Assembly: GCA_031285105.1 (NCBI GenBank)
Contig: JAITWV010000042.1
Coordinates: forward strand, 1-5,807
Reading direction: 5' to 3'
From: Streptococcaceae bacterium
GTDB taxonomy: Bacteria; Bacillota; Bacilli; Lactobacillales; Streptococcaceae
Length of the DNA: 5,807 nt
The stretch's first letter is position 1. Each line of letters opens with the position of its first letter. The position numbers were made by a program, and so were the translations under genes. The notes beneath the pieces are model-generated. The model saw only the letters and a list, made by a program, of their open reading frames with translations, was not told where the DNA came from and did no database searches. Of this stretch, positions 5,518-5,807 are shown piece after piece.

Positions 5518-5639
5518 CATATAATGGCTACCATGCTAAATCAAACCTTGTATCCCATTTTTCCTTATGTTAGCATTGAATTATAACGTAAATTTAATAA
5601 TTGGCTGTTGTGCAACTGACAATCACTTTAGTACAGCGT
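5518..5639. other. AT-rich spacer without a recognisable gene
   Basis: About one third GC. It contains a 7-bp inverted repeat (ATGCTAA 5533-5539 with TTAGCAT 5570-5576, 30-nt loop) and a 5-bp pairing GCTGT/ACAGC (5604-5608 with 5633-5637). No reading frame with a ribosome site is visible on either strand. TATAAT-like hexamers occur on both strands (5520-5525 plus, 5585-5580 minus) but lack a matching -35. Confidence 0.4.
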
Positions 5640-5807
5640 TAGTTAAATTGATACTTGAAAAGCGAAAGCTTGTGAATTTCAACACTGCGAATTTTCGGCT
5701 GGCTTGGCTCTGCGCTTAGGGTGGTTTACCTTGCTGTAGCCGGACCGTTTCCATAACTTTTCAAGAAGGACGCTTGAAAAGTTATTCCATCTCGCAAGCC
5801 TTGTCGG
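5640..5807. other. GC-richer structured element (dispersed repeat or structured RNA), runs off the window
   Basis: A hand count of 5681-5807 gives about 50% GC, against about 33% in 5521-5640. Nested pairings are dense: TTGAAA/TTTCAA (5655-5660 with 5677-5682) enclosing AAGC-GAAA-GCTT (5660-5671), a GNRA-type loop; TTCGGCT/AGCCGGA (5694-5700 with 5738-5744) enclosing AGGGT/ACCTT (5718-5722 with 5728-5732); and the 13-bp hairpin at 5753-5785. CTTGAAAAG occurs at 5654 and 5773, and inverted at 5757. No credible coding frame is present. From memory, similar sequence recurs in enterococcal and related genomes and is often mis-annotated as tiny proteins; I cannot verify that here. It could also be the end of a mobile element or a 5' leader of a gene beyond the edge. 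Confidence 0.45.
5753..5785. repeat. Perfect 13-bp inverted repeat
   Basis: ATAACTTTTCAAG (5753-5765) and CTTGAAAAGTTAT (5773-5785) are perfectly complementary with a 7-nt loop (AAGGACG). No T run follows on either strand, so it is not a terminator. It is part of the GC-richer element at the right end. Confidence 0.85.

Noticed and set aside
5520..5585. TATAAT hexamers at 5520-5525 (+) and 5585-5580 (-) as promoters
   Set aside because: No acceptable -35 at 16-18 bp on either strand and no gene to serve within the window. AT-rich spacers give such hexamers often.
5679..5807. Minus-strand open frame of about 42 codons entering from the right edge
   Set aside because: Its codons cover the perfect 13-bp inverted repeat and the other stems, and the neighbouring frame is also open for part of the stretch. 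The composition looks like a repeat and not a protein.
1..5807. CRISPR array, tRNA, rRNA or transposase gene
   Set aside because: No regularly spaced repeats, no tRNA-like cloverleaf or CCA-ended arm, no rRNA-like sequence and no transposase-like protein were found on either strand.

Overview
The window looks like chromosomal DNA of a low-GC lactic acid bacterium (Lactobacillales, Enterococcus/Vagococcus/streptococcus-like). Supporting signs are AT-rich coding and spacer DNA, strong GGAGG-type ribosome sites, a sortase-anchored LPNTG pilin-type protein, a LicT/BglP beta-glucoside PTS pair, CcpA-type cre sites, and a class II fructose-bisphosphate aldolase of the streptococcal/enterococcal type. 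The genus cannot be fixed from this sequence alone.

Layout. Bases 1-371 (+) hold the C-terminal end of a cell-wall-anchored pilin-like protein, followed by a strong terminator (382-426). Facing it on the minus strand is a two-gene operon: licT (2480-3322, PRD-type antiterminator) followed by bglP (451-2349, PTS EIIBCA). Its control region is very readable: a sigma-A promoter (3442-3470) overlapped by a cre site, then a 29-nt RAT antiterminator hairpin (3399-3427) that overlaps a Rho-independent terminator (3354-3403). A second, shortened RAT (2382-2408) lies between licT and bglP. There it overlaps not a terminator but a hairpin that would cover the bglP Shine-Dalgarno sequence.

Divergent from licT is a short-chain dehydrogenase/reductase gene (3571-4389, +) with its own extended -10 promoter. 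It is followed on the same strand by fba (4555-5454), which has its own promoter and a strong terminator (5476-5517). The last ~170 bases (about 5640-5807) contain no credible gene. They are about 50% GC against about one third in the preceding 120 bases, are full of inverted repeats, and run off the window. They look like a dispersed repeat or a structured RNA.

How the genes fit together. BglP imports and phosphorylates a beta-glucoside. LicT senses PTS state through its PRD histidines and opens the operon when substrate is present, while CcpA (cre) should shut the promoter when a preferred sugar is used. No phospho-beta-glucosidase is present, so hydrolysis must be encoded elsewhere. Fba is central glycolysis; the SDR and the pilin have no evident link to the sugar operon. 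The most interesting observation is the apparent re-use of a RAT element as a translational switch in front of bglP.
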